From positions 12,907 through 76,906 of the forward strand of contig JALNZB010000017.1 in NCBI GenBank assembly GCA_023229545.1: 64,000 nt of DNA, in the 5' to 3' direction. Source of the DNA: Sulfuritalea sp. (GTDB taxonomy: Bacteria > Pseudomonadota > Gammaproteobacteria > Burkholderiales > Rhodocyclaceae). This document shows positions 14,837 through 23,390 of the stretch, piece after piece. The notes beneath the pieces were generated by a model. It had not been told where the DNA came from and ran no database searches. It saw nothing but the letters and a program-made list of their open reading frames with translations. The first letter of the stretch is position 1, and each line of letters begins with the position of its first letter. A program made the translations under genes and the position numbers.

Positions 14837-17800
14837 TCATTGTGCACGACGGGACTCCCACTCTGACCGATCGTCGCCAAGCGTCATTAACGCGGCATTG
14901 CCACCGGTCGCCGTCGTGTTAACGCTGACAACGCGCTCGGCGACCATGCGGAACAAGGGGTACAGCGCGGTGGTCGGCCCTGGCCGAAACACCGCAATCA
15001 GCGCGCCCGGCGCCTCCGCCAGGCGCCGCGTTATCTCCTTGTCATTGCCTGGGGCAAGCAGCACCCCCGACAGGCCGGAGTAATCCTCCTGTGCCCGCAA
15101 CTCGATTGCTTTCGACAGATCGTCGGGCAGGCCGACCACTAGCGCCCGGCTGACGGCGTTGTCCGCCACGACGATCTGCCCCTCGACCGCCAGCACGGCG
15201 GCGAACTGCCGCAGCAGTTCGTCTTCGTCGGGCGCCAGGCAAAGCAGGCGGTCGCGGGGTGCAAAACTCAAGGTGTTGCGCTCGCCGGTGGGGCCCGGCA
15301 GATCGAGCCGGACGTGGCGCAAGCTCAGCTCGGCGTAGTCGGCGCAGAGTTGCGACAAGTCGCGCCGTCCGCCGGCGGATGCCCACGCGGCCAGGCGGCG
15401 CAAGGCCGGGCTGGCATCGGCCAAGGCCGGGGCCGCAGCGCAGCCCAGCGCGCCCGGCGGCACACATTCGCTGCCGGCCAGGCGATGCAGGTACAAGGGT
15501 CCGCCCGCTTTCGGTCCGATGCCCGACAGGCCTTCGCCGCCGAAGGGCTGCACGCCGACCACGGCGCCGACCATGTTGCGATTGACGTAGATGTTGCCGA
15601 CATGGGCGCCGGCCGTGACGTGCTGCACGGTTGCGTCGATGCGGCTGTGCACGCCAAGCGTCAGGCCGTAGCCGGTGGCGTTGATGGCGGCGATCAGACG
15701 ATCCAGTTGGTTGCCGGCAAAACGCAGCACATGCACCACCGGGCCGAACACCTCGTCTCGCAGTTCCGTCGGCGCGCCGATTTCGATCAGCGTCGGCGGC
15801 ACGAAACATCCGTTGGCACAGTCCGCCGCCAAGGGCGCTTGAAACACCGCATGGCCCCTGCTCCGCATGCGCTCGATGTGGGCCAGGAGTTGCGCCTGCG
15901 CGGCTTCGTCGATCACCGGCCCGATGTCGGTGGCCAGCCGCGCCGGGTTGCCGACGGCAAGCTCGGCCATGGCGTCCTTGAGCAGCGCCAGCACAGGGTC
16001 GGCGATGTCCTGTTGCAGGCAGAGCAGGCGCAGCGCGGAGCAGCGCTGGCCGGCGCTGTCGAAACCTGATGTCATCACGTCGCGCACCACTTGCTCGGCC
16101 AGCGCCGACGAGTCGACGATCATCGCGTTCTGGCCGCCGGTCTCCGCGATCAGGCGCACGTCATGGCGGCCGGCGATGGCGCGGTTAATCAGCCGCGCCA
16201 CCTCGATCGAGCCGGTGAACACCACGCCGCGCACGCGCGGGTCGGCGGCGAGCCAAGTACCCACCGTGGCGCCGCGACCGGGCAAAAATTGCAGCGCCTG
16301 GCGGGGAATGCCGGCCCGGTGCAGCAGCTCGACGGCAAGGGCGGCGATCAGCGGCGTTTGCGCAGCGGGTTTGGCGATCACCGGGCTGCCGGCGGCGAGG
16401 GCGGCGCTGACCTGGCCAAGAAAAATCGCCAGCGGGAAATTCCACGGACTGATGCACAGAGTCGGCCCTGGCGCCACGGCGGCATCCTCGAAATGGCCGT
16501 TGAGCAACTGGCCGGCGTAGTAACGGCAGAAGTCCACCGTCTCGCGCAGTTCGGCCACGGCATTGCCCCAGGTCTTGCCGGCTTCGCGGATGCACAGGCT
16601 GAGAAATTCGGCACGATGGCCTTCGAGCAGATCGGCGGCGCGCCGCAAGGCCGCCGCGCGTTCGGCGGGGGGAGTCCGATGCCAGGTTGCGGCACAGGCA
16701 TGCGCACTGGTCAGCGCGCGTTCGACCGTCGCCGCATCGGCCTCGATCACCGTGCCGACCTGATCCCGGCGATTCGCCGGATTGCGTATTGGCCGCGCCG
16801 GGCCGGCGGTTTCCGCGTCGCCCGCCAACAGCGGGAGCGCCTGCCAGTGTTGGCCGCCAAGCCGCCCCAGTTCTTGTTCCAGCCAGGCAATGCTGGTCTC
16901 GTCCGCCAGGTCGATGCCCGCCGAATTGACCCTTTGGGCGCCATACAGGTCGCGCGGCAGCGCGATCGCCGGGTGCCGCCCGCCGCCCTCGCGCTTGACC
17001 TGCGGCAGCGGGTCCGCGACCAACTCATCGACCGATACCGCCTCATCGACGAGGCGATTGACGAAGGAGCTGTTCGCCCCGTTTTCCAGCAGGCGGCGCA
17101 CCAGATAGGGCAGCAGGGTTTCATGGCTGCCGACCGGCGCATAGATGCGGCAAGGCTTGCCGAGGTTTGCCGGGCCGACGACATTGTCGTAAAGCGGTTC
17201 GCCCATGCCGTGCAGGCACTGGAATTCGTAGTCCTCGATACCGCGTTGGCGCGCCATCTGCCACACCGTCGCCAGCGTCTGCGCGTTGTGCGTGGCGAAC
17301 TGCGGGTAAATTGCATCCGACGCCGCCAGCAGGCGGCTGGCGCAGACCAGGTAGCACAGGTCGGAATGCAGCTTGCGCGTGAACACCGGGTAGTCGCTCA
17401 TGCCATCGACCTGGGCGCGCTTGATCTCGCTATCCCAGTAGGCGCCCTTGACCAGCCGGATATTGAGTCGGCGCCGGCTGCGTCGCGCCAGGTCGATCAA
17501 GCCGTCGATGACGGCGGGACCGCGCTTCTGGTAGGCTTGGACGACGAAGCCGAGGCCATCCCAGCCGGCAAGATCGGGATCGGCGGCCAGCGATTCGAAC
17601 AGGTCGAGCGAAAGCTCGAGGCGGTCGGCTTCCTCGGCGTCGATGGTGAGGCCGATGTCGTACTGCCGGGCAAGCTGCATCAGGCCTTTCAACCGCGGCA
17701 GCAATTCCGCCATCACCCGCGCCCGCTGGCTGCGCACATAGCGCGGATGCAGGGCCGAGAGCTTGACCGAGATGCCCGGCCCCGCCATCACGCCGCGTCC

Positions 17801-18472
17801 GCCGCCCGCCGCGCCGATGGCGTGGATCGCGGCCTGGTACGAGCGCCGGTAACGCTCGGCATCGCTGGTGGTCAGGGCCGCCTCGCCCAACATGTCGAAG
17901 GAATGGGTGTAGCCACGGCCCTCGTTAATCCTGCTGCGCGCCAGGGCCGCCGCGATGGTTTCGCCCATGACGAACTGCCGACCGAGCAGGCGCATGGCGA
18001 AGTCGACGCCCTTGCGGATCAACGGTTCGCCGCCTTTGCCCAGCAGCCCGCTCAGGGCAGCGCCGAGCGCGCCGTGGGAATGAGCGGCAACCAGCTTGCC
18101 GCCCAGCATCAGCCCCCAGGTGGCGGCATTGACGAACAGCGACGGGCTGGCGCCGAGGTGGGACTGCCAGTCGCCGTGACCGATCTTGTCGCGGATCAGG
18201 CGGTCAGCCGTCGCCGTGTCCGGAATGCGCAGCAAGGCCTCGGCCAGGCACATCAGGGCGACTCCTTCCTGGCTCGACAGCGAGAACTCGTGCATCAGGT
18301 GGTCGACTCCGCTCGCGCCATGACGCTGTCGCCGTACCGCCGCGACCAGCGACCGGGCGCATGTCGCGATAGCCGGCTGATCGAGGGCGAGGCCTTCGAG
18401 TTCGCCGACCAGCGCGGCGACGCAAGCCGCTTCGTCGCGCCGATGGACCTCCCTGACTGCTTGCCGCAGCAT
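14837..18472 (-). CDS. putA: Bifunctional proline dehydrogenase / P5C dehydrogenase PutA
   Basis: Oxidises proline to P5C with FAD (reducing quinone) and then P5C to glutamate with NAD+. The 1211-residue product starts at ATG 18472, preceded by GGAGGAG; 19 further in-frame codons upstream have no such site. The proline dehydrogenase domain spans about residues 150-460 (TIDAEEADRLE, RLVKGAYWDSEIK). The aldehyde dehydrogenase domain spans about 540-1010 and includes ETGGQNAMIVDSS and the catalytic Cys in SAGQRCSALR. A further C-terminal region of about 180 residues follows. There is no N-terminal ribbon-helix-helix domain, so unlike enterobacterial PutA it should not repress its own gene. It is divergent from the arginase/ornithine aminotransferase gene, whose product feeds P5C into this enzyme. 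Confidence 0.95.
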   Translation of the reverse strand: MLRQAVREVHRRDEAACVAALVGELEGLALDQPAIATCARSLVAAVRRQRHGASGVDHLMHEFSLSSQEGVALMCLAEALLRIPDTATADRLIRDKIGHGDWQSHLGASPSLFVNAATWGLMLGGKLVAAHSHGALGAALSGLLGKGGEPLIRKGVDFAMRLLGRQFVMGETIAAALARSRINEGRGYTHSFDMLGEAALTTSDAERYRRSYQAAIHAIGAAGGGRGVMAGPGISVKLSALHPRYVRSQRARVMAELLPRLKGLMQLARQYDIGLTIDAEEADRLELSLDLFESLAADPDLAGWDGLGFVVQAYQKRGPAVIDGLIDLARRSRRRLNIRLVKGAYWDSEIKRAQVDGMSDYPVFTRKLHSDLCYLVCASRLLAASDAIYPQFATHNAQTLATVWQMARQRGIEDYEFQCLHGMGEPLYDNVVGPANLGKPCRIYAPVGSHETLLPYLVRRLLENGANSSFVNRLVDEAVSVDELVADPLPQVKREGGGRHPAIALPRDLYGAQRVNSAGIDLADETSIAWLEQELGRLGGQHWQALPLLAGDAETAGPARPIRNPANRRDQVGTVIEADAATVERALTSAHACAATWHRTPPAERAAALRRAADLLEGHRAEFLSLCIREAGKTWGNAVAELRETVDFCRYYAGQLLNGHFEDAAVAPGPTLCISPWNFPLAIFLGQVSAALAAGSPVIAKPAAQTPLIAALAVELLHRAGIPRQALQFLPGRGATVGTWLAADPRVRGVVFTGSIEVARLINRAIAGRHDVRLIAETGGQNAMIVDSSALAEQVVRDVMTSGFDSAGQRCSALRLLCLQQDIADPVLALLKDAMAELAVGNPARLATDIGPVIDEAAQAQLLAHIERMRSRGHAVFQAPLAADCANGCFVPPTLIEIGAPTELRDEVFGPVVHVLRFAGNQLDRLIAAINATGYGLTLGVHSRIDATVQHVTAGAHVGNIYVNRNMVGAVVGVQPFGGEGLSGIGPKAGGPLYLHRLAGSECVPPGALGCAAAPALADASPALRRLAAWASAGGRRDLSQLCADYAELSLRHVRLDLPGPTGERNTLSFAPRDRLLCLAPDEDELLRQFAAVLAVEGQIVVADNAVSRALVVGLPDDLSKAIELRAQEDYSGLSGVLLAPGNDKEITRRLAEAPGALIAVFRPGPTTALYPLFRMVAERVVSVNTTATGGNAALMTLGDDRSEWESRRAQ

Positions 18473-18590
18473 GAACACTCCTCCATCCATCAGCATTGAC
18501 ACCGGATCAAGCGATTGGGCCGACCTCACCGGCGGTCTCCTACGCCATACGAATCAGCCCTTGCGTCGAACGCGCCGCAGAATCTTCTGT

Positions 18591-18602
18591 CTACTATAGT
18601 AG
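18591..18602. promoter_or_regulatory. 12-bp palindrome upstream of arginase fusion gene
   Basis: CTACTATAGTAG is a perfect palindrome 20 bases before the ATG at 18623. It contains -10-like hexamers on both strands (TATAGT), but no good -35 is spaced correctly, so it may be an operator or an activator-dependent promoter shared by the divergent genes. The core TATAGTA recurs upstream of the IclR-type regulator gene (20817-20823). Confidence 0.35.
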
Positions 18603-18622
18603 GAGCACGATGGGAGGGCGTC

Positions 18623-20731
18623 ATGGACAGCAGAATCTCCTCGAAACAGCGCGCGGTGCGCCTGATCGGCGTGGCCAGTGGCTTGGGGGTGCCGGAGCGG
18701 GCCAAGGCAGGCAGTTCGCGCGCGGCGGCGGCACTGGAGATTGCGGATGTCGGTGCCGGGATCCGCAAGAATCGTGTCGAGTGCGCTTGGGACGCGGTGA
18801 TCGCGGCCTCCGCCAATCCGCAACTGCCGCGTGAAGTCGCGTTGCGTCGGCTGTGCCAGAAGATCGACGAGCGCATCACGGCCTGCATCGCCACAGGTGC
18901 GCTGCCTGTCGTTGTCGGCGGCGACCATGCCATGGCAATGGGTACTTGGCATGGCGTGGCGCGCGCGAACGGCAAGGGCTTCGGCCTGCTTTGGATCGAT
19001 GCCCATCTCGATGCGCACACCAGCATAACCAGCCCCACCGACAATCCCCACGGCATGCCGCTGGCGGCGCTGCTTGGCTGCGGCCCGAACCCGTGGCAAA
19101 GCCATGCGGGGGTACTCGACGCGAGGCGCGTTTGCGTTTTTGGCGTGCGCAGTTACGAGAAATCCGAGTTGCTCCTGCTTCAGTCGCTCGGCATCAAGAT
19201 CGTCAGCATGGAAGAAATCGCCCAGCGCGGCCTGCAAGAGACCTTGACTGAAGCCCTGGCTCATGTCGGCGGCGGTCGCTTCGGCATTTCGATCGACCTC
19301 GATGCCTTCGATCCGCTGGATGCGCCGGGGGTCAATATCCAGTGCCCAGGTGGGCTGGATGGCGCTGCGCTGGCCGATGCCTTGCGCAGCGTGGCCCGCA
19401 ACCCGCAATTGGCCGCCCTCGAAATCGCCGAGTACAACCCGGACCGCGACATCGACGGCAAGACGGCGGGGCTGGTCGCCACCCTGCTGGAATCGCTGAG
19501 CTCGCCGACCGGCGCCGAGTACATGGCGATCGAGGAAGAACACGGCGCGCACAACTATGCGCCGCTGCCGGTGGTGCTTGCGCGCGGCGAAGGGGTCTAT
19601 GTCTGGGATACGGCGGGGAACCGCTATCTGGACATGATGTCGGCCTACTCGGCGGCCAGCCTCGGTCACTGCCATCCGCAACTGATTGCCGCGCTTGAGC
19701 GTCAGGCGCGCCGCCTGGCGGTCACTTCGCGCGCCTATTTCAACGACCGGCTGCCGCTGCTGCTGGCGCGTCTTGGCGAACTGTTCGGCTACGAGGCCGC
19801 GTTGCCGGTCAACACCGGACTCGAAGCCGTCGAAACCGCGCTCAAGGCAGCGCGCAAATGGGGCTACCGGCGCAAGGGCGTCGCCGCCGAGCGGGCCGAA
19901 ATCATCGCCTGCAAGGGCAATTTCCACGGTCGCTCGATCGCCATCGTCGGCATGTCGTCGGAGGCCCAGTATCGCGACGGCTTCGGCCCCTTCCCGCCCG
20001 GCTTCAAACTGATCCCCTACGGCGATGCCGCTGCGCTCGAAGCCGCGATTACGCCCGACACCGTGGCCTTCCTGGTGGAGCCGGTGCAAGGCGAAGGCGG
20101 CATCGTCGTGCCGCCCGACGGCTATTTGCGCCGCTGCGCCGAAATCTGCCGGCGCCATGAAGTGCTGCTGATCTGCGACGAGGTGCAGACCGGTCTCGGC
20201 CGCACCGGAAAATTGCTGGCGTCGTGGCACGAAAACGTGCGGCCCGACGCGGTGATTCTGGGCAAAGCGCTGGGCGGGGGGCTGTTGCCGGTGTCGGCTT
20301 TGCTCGCCGACCGCGAGGTGATGGATGTATTCACGCCCGGCGATCATGGCAGCACTTTCGGCGGCAACGCCCTGGGCGCCGCGGTGGCGCTGGAGGCGCT
20401 CGAGCTGATCGTCAGCCTCGATCTGCCGGCGCGCTCCGCCGTGCTCGGCGAGCATCTGCTGGCACGGCTGCGCCACATCGACAACCCGGCGATACGCGCG
20501 GTCAGGGGACGCGGATTGTTTGCCGGCATCGAACTCGCTCCGAACTTCTTCGATGCCCACGACGCCTGCCTGAGGCTGCTCGAAGCCGGCGTGTTGAGCA
20601 AGGACACCCATGGCAGCGTCATCAGAATCGCACCGCCGCTGATCATCGAGCAGGCCCAGCTCGACGACGGCATCGACCGCATCGCCGCCACCCTGCACCG
20701 CATGGTGGCGGAAATACCCCGCGCAGCGTGA
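18623..20731 (+). CDS. Arginase-ornithine aminotransferase fusion protein
   Basis: One 702-residue polypeptide combining two successive steps of arginine breakdown. Residues about 8-300 are an arginase/ureohydrolase domain with the metal-binding motifs GGDHAMAMG, DAHLDAHT and SIDLDAFDP. Residues about 312-695 are a class-III PLP aminotransferase of the ornithine-oxo-acid type, with the NTGLEAVETALKAARKWG block, GNFHGRS, the PLP-aspartate segment ICDEVQTGLGRTG and the Schiff-base Lys in LGKALGGG. ATG 18623 has GGGAGGG four bases upstream; an earlier in-frame start (18515) adds 36 residues unlike arginase. The frame is continuous with no stop between domains. Expected reactions are arginine to ornithine plus urea, then ornithine plus 2-oxoglutarate to glutamate semialdehyde/P5C, the substrate of divergently encoded PutA. 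Confidence 0.93.
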   Translation: MDSRISSKQRAVRLIGVASGLGVPERAKAGSSRAAAALEIADVGAGIRKNRVECAWDAVIAASANPQLPREVALRRLCQKIDERITACIATGALPVVVGGDHAMAMGTWHGVARANGKGFGLLWIDAHLDAHTSITSPTDNPHGMPLAALLGCGPNPWQSHAGVLDARRVCVFGVRSYEKSELLLLQSLGIKIVSMEEIAQRGLQETLTEALAHVGGGRFGISIDLDAFDPLDAPGVNIQCPGGLDGAALADALRSVARNPQLAALEIAEYNPDRDIDGKTAGLVATLLESLSSPTGAEYMAIEEEHGAHNYAPLPVVLARGEGVYVWDTAGNRYLDMMSAYSAASLGHCHPQLIAALERQARRLAVTSRAYFNDRLPLLLARLGELFGYEAALPVNTGLEAVETALKAARKWGYRRKGVAAERAEIIACKGNFHGRSIAIVGMSSEAQYRDGFGPFPPGFKLIPYGDAAALEAAITPDTVAFLVEPVQGEGGIVVPPDGYLRRCAEICRRHEVLLICDEVQTGLGRTGKLLASWHENVRPDAVILGKALGGGLLPVSALLADREVMDVFTPGDHGSTFGGNALGAAVALEALELIVSLDLPARSAVLGEHLLARLRHIDNPAIRAVRGRGLFAGIELAPNFFDAHDACLRLLEAGVLSKDTHGSVIRIAPPLIIEQAQLDDGIDRIAATLHRMVAEIPRAA

Positions 20732-20854
20732 CGGGGCAAGGGTGATGCCGGGCCGGCGCGGACGAGAGCTTCGTTTCGGAAAACTCGGCCACCGGTCGGT
20801 CGGCATGGGCTTTTGTTATAGTATCCGAAGTCCCGTTCCCATGAAGAGATTGCC

Positions 20855-21637
20855 GTGTCGGAAGCCCGCAGCGGTATCCAGGTCATCGAGCGCATGATGA
20901 AGCTGCTCGCTGCTCTTGCCGGCCACCCCGATCCGGTGAGCCTCAAACAATTGTCTCTGGCGGCAAGTTTGCATCCGTCAACGGCGCATCGCATTCTGGC
21001 CGCGATGGTCACCTCCGGTTTTGTCGAGCGCACCGATCCCGGGACCTACCGACTTGGCATCCGGCTTCTGGAACTCGGCAACGTGGTCAAGTCGCGCATC
21101 AGCATTCGCGAAGCGGCGATGCCGCTGATGCAGAAGTTGCACCAGCAGATCGGCGAGAGCGTCAATCTGGGAATGCGCCAGGGCGACGAAATCGTCTATG
21201 TCGAACGCACCTCCAGCGGCCGCTCGTCGGTGCGCGTGGTGCACCTGGTCGGCGCCCGGGCGCCGCTGCACGTCACCGCAGTCGGCAAACTGTATCTGGC
21301 CGAAGACAGCCCGCAAGAACTGCGCGAATACGCAAAACGAACCGGGCTGCCCGGCTACACCCCGACTTCGCTGACCACGCTCGCCGCGCTGGAACCGGAA
21401 ATCGACCGGGCGCGTCGCCACGGCGTAGCCTTCGACAACGAGGAAATCGAGCAGGGTTTGCGCTGCATCGCCGCGCCGGTGCGCGACGACACCGGCGAAC
21501 TGGTCGCCGGCCTTTCGGTCTCCGCCCCGGCCGAGCGCCACAGTCCCGACTGGGCCATTCCGGTCAAGGAGACCGCCGACGCCATTTCGCTGGCCATCGG
21601 CTACATTCGGAATACCAGCAAACCGGCGGCAAACTGA
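20855..21637 (+). CDS. IclR-family transcriptional regulator
   Basis: A 260-residue regulator starting at GTG 20855 (AAGAGA a few bases upstream). An N-terminal winged helix-turn-helix (about 5-65: VSLKQLSLAASLHPSTAHRI) is followed by an IclR-type effector-binding domain (about 85-250: SVNLGMRQGDEIVYVER, LHVTAVGKLYLAE, FDNEEIEQGLRCIAAPV). It lies 123 bases after the arginase fusion gene on the same strand and may regulate arginine/proline catabolism, since PutA here lacks its own DNA-binding domain. That target is inferred from position and from a shared TATAGTA sequence only. Confidence 0.9.
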   Translation: MSEARSGIQVIERMMKLLAALAGHPDPVSLKQLSLAASLHPSTAHRILAAMVTSGFVERTDPGTYRLGIRLLELGNVVKSRISIREAAMPLMQKLHQQIGESVNLGMRQGDEIVYVERTSSGRSSVRVVHLVGARAPLHVTAVGKLYLAEDSPQELREYAKRTGLPGYTPTSLTTLAALEPEIDRARRHGVAFDNEEIEQGLRCIAAPVRDDTGELVAGLSVSAPAERHSPDWAIPVKETADAISLAIGYIRNTSKPAAN

Positions 21638-21639
21638 AT

Positions 21640-21668
21640 TTGACCGCCGGGCCGTCACTCTGTATACT
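21640..21668 (+). promoter_or_regulatory. Sigma70-type promoter of rplU-rpmA
   Basis: TTGACC (21640-21645) and TATACT (21663-21668) are separated by 17 bases, close to the consensus housekeeping promoter, and lie 38 bases before the rplU start. It should drive rplU-rpmA and perhaps obgE-proB through the hairpin at 22331. Confidence 0.75.
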
Positions 21669-21706
21669 GCGCGGTTCTTTGCGTCATCCCATTGGAGTCT
21701 CTCATC

Positions 21707-22018
21707 ATGTATGCGGTCATAAAAACCGGGGGCAAGCAGTATCGCGTTGCTGCCGGCGAAAAACTCAAAATAGAACAGATACCGGCTGATGTAGGCACTG
21801 AAATCACTCTCGACCAGGTACTCATGGTCGGCGAGGGCGAATCGATCAAGATCGGTTCTCCCATGCTCGCCGGCGCCACGGTCACCGCGAAAGTGATTGC
21901 TCAGGGCCGTCATCCCAAGGTCACCATTTTCAAGATGCGCCGTCGCAAGCACTACCAGAAGCACCAGGGCCATCGCCAAAACTTCACCGAAATCGAGATC
22001 AGCGGCATCGCCGCCTGA
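21707..22018 (+). CDS. rplU: 50S ribosomal protein L21
   Basis: A 103-residue large-subunit ribosomal protein. It opens MYAVIKTGGKQYRVAAG and carries the KVTIFKMRRRKHYQKHQGHRQ block characteristic of L21. ATG 21707 is chosen over an in-frame ATG five codons earlier because it matches the family start and has TTGGAG upstream. First gene of the usual rplU-rpmA-obgE order; L27 follows after 28 bases. Confidence 0.98.
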   Translation: MYAVIKTGGKQYRVAAGEKLKIEQIPADVGTEITLDQVLMVGEGESIKIGSPMLAGATVTAKVIAQGRHPKVTIFKMRRRKHYQKHQGHRQNFTEIEISGIAA

Positions 22019-22046
22019 TCCCGACAAGAGAATCAGGAGCTAAAAC

Positions 22047-22310
22047 ATGGCACACAAAAAAGCAGGCGGCAGTTCCCGTAACGGTCGCGACTCGGAATCG
22101 AAACGTCTTGGCGTAAAAAGCTATGGCGGCGAGCTGATTTCGGCCGGCAGTATCATCGTGCGGCAGCGTGGCACCGAGTTCCATCCCGGTGACAACGTCG
22201 GCATCGGCAAGGACCACACGCTGTTCGCCAAGGTGGAGGGCACCGTGTTGTTCGCCGTCAAGGGTCCAGCCAAGCGTCGCGTGGTCAGCATCGTCCCGGC
22301 CTCCGCTTAA
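22047..22310 (+). CDS. rpmA: 50S ribosomal protein L27
   Basis: An 87-residue ribosomal protein near the peptidyl-transferase centre. MAHKKAGGSSRNGRDS is the canonical start, with GVKSYGGE and VRQRGTEFHPGDNVGIGKD following. A ribosome-binding site (AGGAGC) precedes the ATG. No N-terminal cleavage extension is present, as expected outside the Firmicutes. Cotranscribed with rplU. Confidence 0.98.
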   Translation: MAHKKAGGSSRNGRDSESKRLGVKSYGGELISAGSIIVRQRGTEFHPGDNVGIGKDHTLFAKVEGTVLFAVKGPAKRRVVSIVPASA

Positions 22311-22330
22311 GCAGCTAATCCTTCCGCGTC

Positions 22331-22359
22331 GAAAGCCCTATCGTCGAGATAGGGCTTTC
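22331..22359 (+). terminator. Strong hairpin between rpmA and obgE
   Basis: A 12-bp perfect stem (GAAAGCCCTATC / GATAGGGCTTTC) with loop GTCGA sits 20 bases after rpmA and 14 bases before obgE. No T tract follows, so it may be a partial terminator or processing site that lets ribosomal protein mRNA accumulate above obgE-proB. Confidence 0.55.
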
Positions 22360-22373
22360 GCGCTTTCAGGCTC

Positions 22374-23390
22374 ATGAAATTCTTTGACGAAGCACGCATC
22401 GAAGTTCTCGCCGGTGATGGCGGCAATGGCGCCGTCTCGTTCCGCCGCGAGAAATATATTCCCCTCGGCGGCCCGGACGGCGGCGATGGCGGCAAGGGTG
22501 CGAGCATCTGGGTCAGCGCCGATCGCAACCTCAACACCCTGATCGACTTTCGCTACACCCGCGTGTTTCGCGGCCAGAACGGCGAGAAAGGCCACGGCTC
22601 GGATCGCTACGGCAAAGGCGGGGAGGATATGGAACTGCGAATGCCGGTGGGCACCGTAATTACCGACAGCGCCACCGGCGAAATCATCGCCGACCTCGAC
22701 ACCGACGGCAAGCGTGCGTTGATCGCCAAGGGCGGTATCGGCGGACTGGGCAATTCGCACTTCAAGTCGAGCACCAACCGCGCGCCGCGCCAGAACACGC
22801 CGGGGCAGGAAGGTGAAAAGCGCGAACTGAAACTGGAGCTCAAGGTTCTGGCGGATGTCGGCCTGCTCGGTCTGCCGAATGTGGGAAAGTCGACTTTTAT
22901 CCGCGCCGTTTCGGCGGCGAAGCCCAAGGTCGCCGACTACCCATTCACCACGCTGCACCCGAACCTCGGCGTGGTGCGCGTCGACGACAACCGCAGCTTC
23001 GTCATCGCCGACATTCCCGGCCTGATCGAGGGCGCCGCGGAAGGCGCCGGCCTCGGTCACCGCTTTCTCAAGCATTTGCAGCGCACCGGCCTGCTGCTGC
23101 ACCTGGTCGATATTTCACCTTTCGATCCGGAGGCCGATCCGGCCAAGGACGCCAAGGCGATTCTCAAAGAACTGAAGAAATACGACGAAGCCCTGTACAA
23201 GAAACCGCGCTGGCTGCTGATCAACAAGATCGACCTGGTGCCGGAAGACGAGCGTGAGGCACGGGTTGCGGCGCTGGTGAAGAGCTACAAGCCCAAAAAG
23301 CACTTCGTCATTTCCGCCATTTCGGGAGTTGGCTGCCGCGAGGTTACGTTTGCCGTGATGGACTATTTGGAACAAAATCGCAAGGCATGA
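22374..23390 (+). CDS. obgE: Obg GTPase (ribosome assembly / stress)
   Basis: A 338-residue GTPase involved in 50S subunit maturation and stress responses. The N-terminal Obg fold (about 1-158) is rich in glycine (LAGDGGNGAVSFRREK, GGPDGGDGGKGA). The G domain (about 160-335) has G1 GLPNVGKST, switch-I TTLHPNLG, DIPGLIEGA and NKIDLV. There is no C-terminal extension, so it is the short type. Its stop overlaps the proB start by four bases (ATGA). Confidence 0.97.
   Translation: MKFFDEARIEVLAGDGGNGAVSFRREKYIPLGGPDGGDGGKGASIWVSADRNLNTLIDFRYTRVFRGQNGEKGHGSDRYGKGGEDMELRMPVGTVITDSATGEIIADLDTDGKRALIAKGGIGGLGNSHFKSSTNRAPRQNTPGQEGEKRELKLELKVLADVGLLGLPNVGKSTFIRAVSAAKPKVADYPFTTLHPNLGVVRVDDNRSFVIADIPGLIEGAAEGAGLGHRFLKHLQRTGLLLHLVDISPFDPEADPAKDAKAILKELKKYDEALYKKPRWLLINKIDLVPEDEREARVAALVKSYKPKKHFVISAISGVGCREVTFAVMDYLEQNRKA

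Noticed and set aside
16091..18499. Long open frame (about 800 codons) on the plus strand opposite putA
   Set aside because: Arginine/histidine/glutamine-rich composition typical of antisense frames in GC-rich genes; putA on the other strand has clear domains and a ribosome-binding site.
18554..20806. 750-codon minus-strand frame opposite the arginase fusion gene
   Set aside because: Low-complexity antisense composition; plus-strand product has both complete enzyme domains.
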